Source: an uncultured Lachnospiraceae bacterium (lineage in GTDB: Bacteria > Bacillota > Clostridia > Lachnospirales > Lachnospiraceae). From it: a DNA stretch of 64,000 nt. The notes below the pieces were generated by a model that ran no database searches, was not told where the DNA came from, and worked only from the letters and a program-made list of their open reading frames with translations. Of the stretch, positions 60,398 through 64,000 are shown piece by piece. A program made the position numbers and the translations under genes. The stretch spans positions 1 to 64,000 of the forward strand of contig CAJTRA010000005.1 of the NCBI GenBank assembly GCA_910578345.1, written 5' to 3'. The stretch's first letter is position 1. The number at the start of each line of letters is the position of its first letter.

Positions 60398-61216
60398 ATG
60401 GGAGTAGGGAGTACGGGTATGAGGTTGTGCAGTATAGCCAGCGGGAGCAGTGGCAATTGTGTTTATGTGGGGACGGACGCCACACATTTGCTGGTGGACG
60501 TTGGGATCAGTGGAAAGCGGATGGAGGCGGGATTACAGGAGCTGGGGATCAAGATGCAGGAGATCGATGGTATTTTCCTGACGCATGAGCACGCGGACCA
60601 TATTAGCGGACTGGGGGTTCTGGCCAGGAAATATGGAATTCCGGTCTATGGCACCAGGGGAACGATCGGTGCGATCAGGGCGAATCATTCGCTGGGAACC
60701 ATCGATGAAGAGTTGTTCCAGTATGTGCAGGCGGATGAGAAGCTTACGATCAAAGATATGACGCTTTATCCGATCCGGACATCGCACGATGCGGCGGAAC
60801 CGGTGGCTTACCGGATCAGTCATGATAAGAAGAAGATAGGGATTATTACGGATCTTGGATATTACAATGACTATACAGTGGAGTGCTTAAGAAACCTGGA
60901 TCTGCTCTATCTGGAGTCCAATCACGATATTAATATGCTGCAGGTTGGTCCTTATCCTTATTATCTGAAACAGCGCATTCTGGGAAAGAAGGGACATCTT
61001 TCCAATGAAGCGGCGGGCAAGCTCTTAAGCAGGCTGCTGCATGATGATTTGAAGGCTGTCATGCTTGGGCATCTGAGCCAGGAGAATAATCTGCCGGAAC
61101 TTGCCTATGAGACAGTCAGGGTGGAAGTAACCATGTCAGAGACAGCATATCAGGCGGATGATTTTCCGCTTTATGTGGCAAAGCGCAGTGAAGTTTCTCA
61201 GATGTTGGAGATTTAA
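60398..61216 (+). CDS. MBL-fold metallo-hydrolase, YycJ/WalJ-like
   Basis: 272 residues from ATG 60398 (AGAGGACGAT upstream); ATG 60419 is an alternative and gives the usual family start MRLCSIASGSSGN. Metal motif HEHADH at 63-68, HDAAEPVAYRI later, LGHLSQENN near the end. Family members are nuclease-like hydrolases, in Bacillus linked to the WalRK wall regulon and DNA repair. No walRK genes lie nearby. Confidence 0.9.
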   Translation: MGVGSTGMRLCSIASGSSGNCVYVGTDATHLLVDVGISGKRMEAGLQELGIKMQEIDGIFLTHEHADHISGLGVLARKYGIPVYGTRGTIGAIRANHSLGTIDEELFQYVQADEKLTIKDMTLYPIRTSHDAAEPVAYRISHDKKKIGIITDLGYYNDYTVECLRNLDLLYLESNHDINMLQVGPYPYYLKQRILGKKGHLSNEAAGKLLSRLLHDDLKAVMLGHLSQENNLPELAYETVRVEVTMSETAYQADDFPLYVAKRSEVSQMLEI

Positions 61217-61242
61217 GAGCCGCCGCTTCAGAGTATGCAGAT

Positions 61243-61273
61243 TTCGTAACATTGAAGTCTGAACTGTTACGAA
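61243..61273 (+). repeat. Hairpin between metallo-hydrolase and ACT gene
   Basis: TTCGTAACA (61243-61251) pairs with TGTTACGAA (61265-61273); no T-run. Confidence 0.5.
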
Positions 61274-61345
61274 TGGGAAATGCGGCAACGGTGTGGTACA
61301 GGAAAATAAGAAGAACGGTCAGGATGCAGGAAGAGGGAGGATATG

Positions 61346-61618
61346 ATGAAGAAAACGATCATAACAGTGGTAGGAAAAGATACGGTGGGTATCATTGCCA
61401 GGGTATGTACTTATCTGGCAGACAATCAGATTAATATACTGGATATCTCGCAGACGATCGTGCAGGGATATTTTAATATGATGATGATCGTGGATACGAA
61501 CCAGACGACGAAGGATTTCGGCGTTATCGTGAAAGAGCTGGAGCAGTTAGGCGAGAGCATTGGTGTGATCATCAAATGCCAGAAGGAAGAGATCTTCAAC
61601 CAGATGCATAGGATTTAG
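61346..61618 (+). CDS. ACT-domain protein (UPF0237 type)
   Basis: 90 residues from the second of two ATGs (61346), better spaced from GGGAGG; 61343 is possible. KKTIITVVGKDTVGIIARVCTYLADNQINILDISQTIVQGYFNMMMIVD is a complete ACT domain. These ligand-binding proteins almost always precede a UPF0210 gene, as here, suggesting an amino-acid-sensing partner. Confidence 0.92.
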   Translation: MKKTIITVVGKDTVGIIARVCTYLADNQINILDISQTIVQGYFNMMMIVDTNQTTKDFGVIVKELEQLGESIGVIIKCQKEEIFNQMHRI

Positions 61619-61657
61619 CAGGACAGATGCGTGCAGGATACGCGGGATGGGAGCGAT

Positions 61658-63022
61658 ATGATCAATATATTTGAAGTGGCAGAAACAAACGAAATGATAG
61701 AAAAAGAGAATCTCGATGTGAGGACGATTACATTGGGAATCAGCCTTTTGGACTGTATCGATGCGGATCTGAAGCTGGTCAATGAGAAGATCTATCACAA
61801 GATCTATGATGCTGCGAAAGATCTGGTGGCTACAGGGGAGTATATTTCAAAGGAATATGGCATTCCAATCGTCAATAAGAGAATCTCGGTAACGCCAATC
61901 GCCCTGGTAGGTGGTGTGGCATGTAAGACGCCGGAAGACTTTGTCTCAATCGCCAATACGCTTGATCAGGTAGCGCATGAGGTTGGCGTAAATTTCATCG
62001 GCGGGTATTCAGCGCTAGTATCTAAGGGAATGACGAGAGCCGACGAGATGCTGATTAGGTCTATTCCCAAAGCGCTTTCCGTGACTGAACGGGTATGCAG
62101 TTCTGTAAACGTTGGATCCACGAAGACGGGAATCAATATGGATGCAGTGAAGCTGATGGGCGAAGTGATCCTGCAGACGGCACAGGCAACGAAGGATGCA
62201 GATTCTCTTGGCTGTGCGAAGCTCGTTGTCTTCTGTAATGCGCCGGACGACAACCCCTTTATGGCGGGTGCGTTCCATGGTGTGACAGAGGCGGATAAGG
62301 TAATCAATGTAGGCGTCAGCGGCCCCGGAGTTGTCAAGACAGCGCTTCAAAAGGTCAGAGGAGAGAACTTTGAGGTACTGTGTGAAACGATCAAGAAGAC
62401 AGCGTTTAAGGTGACACGGGTTGGGCAGTTAGTGGCGAAGGAGGCTTCTAAATGCTTAAATGTGCCGTTCGGGATCGTAGATCTGTCGCTTGCGCCGACA
62501 CCGGCAATCGGGGATTCTGTGGCGGATATCCTGTGCGAGATCGGGTTAGAACATGCCGGGGCACCAGGCACGACAGCGGCTCTTGCGCTCTTGAACGATC
62601 AGGTGAAGAAAGGCGGAGTGATGGCATCCTCCTATGTAGGGGGCTTAAGCGGCGCGTTTATTCCGGTCAGTGAAGATCAGGGTATGATCGATGCCGTGAC
62701 GGCGGGAGCGCTGACATTGGAAAAGCTTGAGGCCATGACCTGTGTATGTTCTGTGGGGCTTGATATGATTGCGATCCCTGGAGACACGAAAGCGACGACG
62801 ATCTCCGGTATCATAGCAGATGAGATGGCGATCGGTATGGTAAATCAGAAGACGACGGCGGTACGATTGATCCCGGTGATCGGTAAGGGAGTGGGAGAGA
62901 TGGTGGAATTCGGCGGTCTGCTCGGTTATGCGCCGATCATGCCAGTGAACGGGTTTTCCTGTGATGCTTTTGTCAATCGTGGAGGCAGAATACCCGCGCC
63001 GATCCACAGCTTTAAGAATTGA
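61658..63022 (+). CDS. UPF0210/DUF711 family (PFL-like) protein
   Basis: 454 residues from ATG 61658 (GGGAGCGAT upstream); an earlier GTG at 61631 has no good site. MINIFEVAETNEMIEKENLDVRTITLGISLLDC is the family start. VNFIGGYSALVSKGMT, AFHGVTEADKVINVGVSGPGVV and MPVNGFSCDAFVNRGGRIPAPIHS are family blocks related to the pyruvate formate-lyase fold, but the glycine-radical loop is absent. Function unknown; the pair with the ACT gene is conserved. Confidence 0.93.
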   Translation: MINIFEVAETNEMIEKENLDVRTITLGISLLDCIDADLKLVNEKIYHKIYDAAKDLVATGEYISKEYGIPIVNKRISVTPIALVGGVACKTPEDFVSIANTLDQVAHEVGVNFIGGYSALVSKGMTRADEMLIRSIPKALSVTERVCSSVNVGSTKTGINMDAVKLMGEVILQTAQATKDADSLGCAKLVVFCNAPDDNPFMAGAFHGVTEADKVINVGVSGPGVVKTALQKVRGENFEVLCETIKKTAFKVTRVGQLVAKEASKCLNVPFGIVDLSLAPTPAIGDSVADILCEIGLEHAGAPGTTAALALLNDQVKKGGVMASSYVGGLSGAFIPVSEDQGMIDAVTAGALTLEKLEAMTCVCSVGLDMIAIPGDTKATTISGIIADEMAIGMVNQKTTAVRLIPVIGKGVGEMVEFGGLLGYAPIMPVNGFSCDAFVNRGGRIPAPIHSFKN

Positions 63023-63159
63023 TAGAAGAAGAGGAACGGAAAGAAAAAGGGGATATCTGACAGAAGGTGTCATGATATCCTCTTTCTTATGTTTTATGAG
63101 TTTTCTGAGAGTTTCCTCGTTGCTATTGTCTGTATTGCAGGTGATATGATGATACAGAA

Positions 63160-64000
63160 CTACTCGGCGAATACTTTCAGATGTTCCCGCTCAAGAGCTT
63201 CTGCATTTTCCACAATCTTCTTAAAGTCGCTGATCAGCTCTTCCGAAAGCTTGACAGCAGAGCGGTATTCATTGTCGGCTCTTGCATAATCCTGATTCTT
63301 GATCGCAACGATCACATTCTTGCCGTATCCATGGAAGCGGCGATGCTTCTCGGCAAGACCGTTCCAGAGAGGAGAGATCATCTTGTTGCGGGGATTCATT
63401 GCATAGTAGAAATGACCAAAAGCGCACTTCGTATCATCGGTCTGAAGCGGAACGCATTCTCTGTCTTTTACCATAGTGTTCAGAGTCTTTAACCAGTTCT
63501 GATGTGCGGTGATTGCATTTTGAACATTGGCGATGAACTGCCGGTTGCTTAACATATAGAAGACATCCTGCACCATGCTACCCATCAACTTAGCGGAATC
63601 ATCCAGGTCTTTCTCGATCACAGATACCGGACGCATATTCACCTTCAGATCTTCGGAAACCGCGCCGAGCATATCGGACTGCTCATTCAGGGAAAGGCAT
63701 TCCTCACGCAGACGTCCCATCTGATCCTGTACGTTAGTGACTGCACTGAAGATTTCTTCACTTGTGGCAGCGATTGTAGTGATGGAATCGGTTATGTTGA
63801 CGATATTGGAAACATTGCGCTCATTATTGGAGAGTACCTTACTCAGGTTCTCGCGCATGGCTTCCAGCTCTACCACTGTATGGTCAAGACTATCACAACT
63901 CATCTTGGATGCCGTTTCGATCTTCGCGACAAAACCGTCCATATTACCGGTAAGCTGCTTGGTCTCGTCAGCCAGGCTTCTGATCTGCTCAGCAACAACG
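63160..64000 (-). CDS. Methyl-accepting chemotaxis protein with C-terminal CZB domain (5' end outside)
   Basis: The minus-strand frame enters at the window edge with VVAEQIRSLADETKQL, the end of the MCP signalling hairpin, and continues as a long coiled coil. Residues near the C-terminus form a chemoreceptor zinc-binding domain: His in ITAHQNWLKTLN, Cys in KCAFGHFYY, two His in KHRRFHGYG. CZB domains sense zinc or hypochlorous acid in several bacteria. The sensory N-terminus is not in the window, so I cannot say whether it is membrane-bound. It implies a chemotaxis system in this organism. Confidence 0.9.
   Translation of the reverse strand, partial: VVAEQIRSLADETKQLTGNMDGFVAKIETASKMSCDSLDHTVVELEAMRENLSKVLSNNERNVSNIVNITDSITTIAATSEEIFSAVTNVQDQMGRLREECLSLNEQSDMLGAVSEDLKVNMRPVSVIEKDLDDSAKLMGSMVQDVFYMLSNRQFIANVQNAITAHQNWLKTLNTMVKDRECVPLQTDDTKCAFGHFYYAMNPRNKMISPLWNGLAEKHRRFHGYGKNVIVAIKNQDYARADNEYRSAVKLSEELISDFKKIVENAEALEREHLKVFAE

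Noticed and set aside
60264..60487. Two minus-strand frames over the hairpin and direct repeats
   Set aside because: They contain the repeat twice (RKMHAPRIP, RRMHAPRIL), have no ribosome site and overlap the metallo-hydrolase start.

Overview
The window looks like a chromosomal segment of an anaerobic, spore-forming Firmicute of the Lachnospiraceae/Clostridia type. The evidence is a receiver-less Spo0A-like regulator, CotF-type coat proteins, a SpoVB-like flippase, a yicC-remA-gmk-rpoZ block, AgrC/AgrA-type signalling genes, peptide ABC importers with ACGGSDAP lipoproteins, AGGAGG-type ribosome sites and TTGACA/TATAAT promoters. I cannot name the species. Most genes are on the + strand and tightly packed.

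Layout. 1-3.2 kb: a scar of mobile-element debris (IS256-type transposase tail, orphan PD-(D/E)XK nuclease tail, IS66 fragment without its main transposase gene, serine-recombinase fragment, RmlC-like epimerase). It ends against a tRNA-Val whose 3' end faces it. 3.5-4.3 kb: an unrecognised protein. 4.7-20.9 kb: a peptide-utilisation region with an M3 oligoendopeptidase and two complete five-gene oligopeptide ABC importers. In the first importer both the binding protein and one permease carry large extra extracytoplasmic segments. 21.3-25.7 kb: Spo0A-like DNA-binding protein, glycogen synthase, SpoVB-like flippase and two small coat proteins. 25.8-27.6 kb (-): RqcH. 27.8-33.1 kb: housekeeping run yicC, remA, gmk, rpoZ, rimO, pgsA, cinA. 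33.1-38.1 kb: a repeat-bearing membrane protein, a coiled-coil protein built from a 42-bp minisatellite, and RecQ. 38.1-39.9 kb (-): EutH and a cyclophilin lipoprotein.

40.2-51.0 kb is an accessory signalling/transport region: an unknown 362-aa protein, an ECF sigma factor with a membrane protein and an ABC transporter pair, then an AgrA/AgrC-like two-component system followed by two ABC exporter half-transporter genes that are both visibly broken. 51.1-64 kb: MATE exporter, tRNA-Leu, GH25 lysozyme, zinc-finger anti-sigma-like protein, polA, coaE, a long FtsA-like ATPase, YycJ-type metallo-hydrolase, ACT-domain protein and its UPF0210 partner, and the 3' part of a chemoreceptor with a CZB zinc domain.

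Most worth following: the co-enlarged binding protein and permease of importer 1; the receiver-less Spo0A with an upstream 0A box; the decayed peptide exporter beside a LytTR two-component system and a 21-bp-phased direct repeat; the 14-residue coiled-coil minisatellite; the D/Y-rich repeat protein; the FtsA-like ATPase with a repeated C-terminal region; and a 32-bp element shared by two neighbouring upstream regions. I did not find a CRISPR array, a prophage or a complete novel defence system. All assignments come from reading the sequence; no database search was run.
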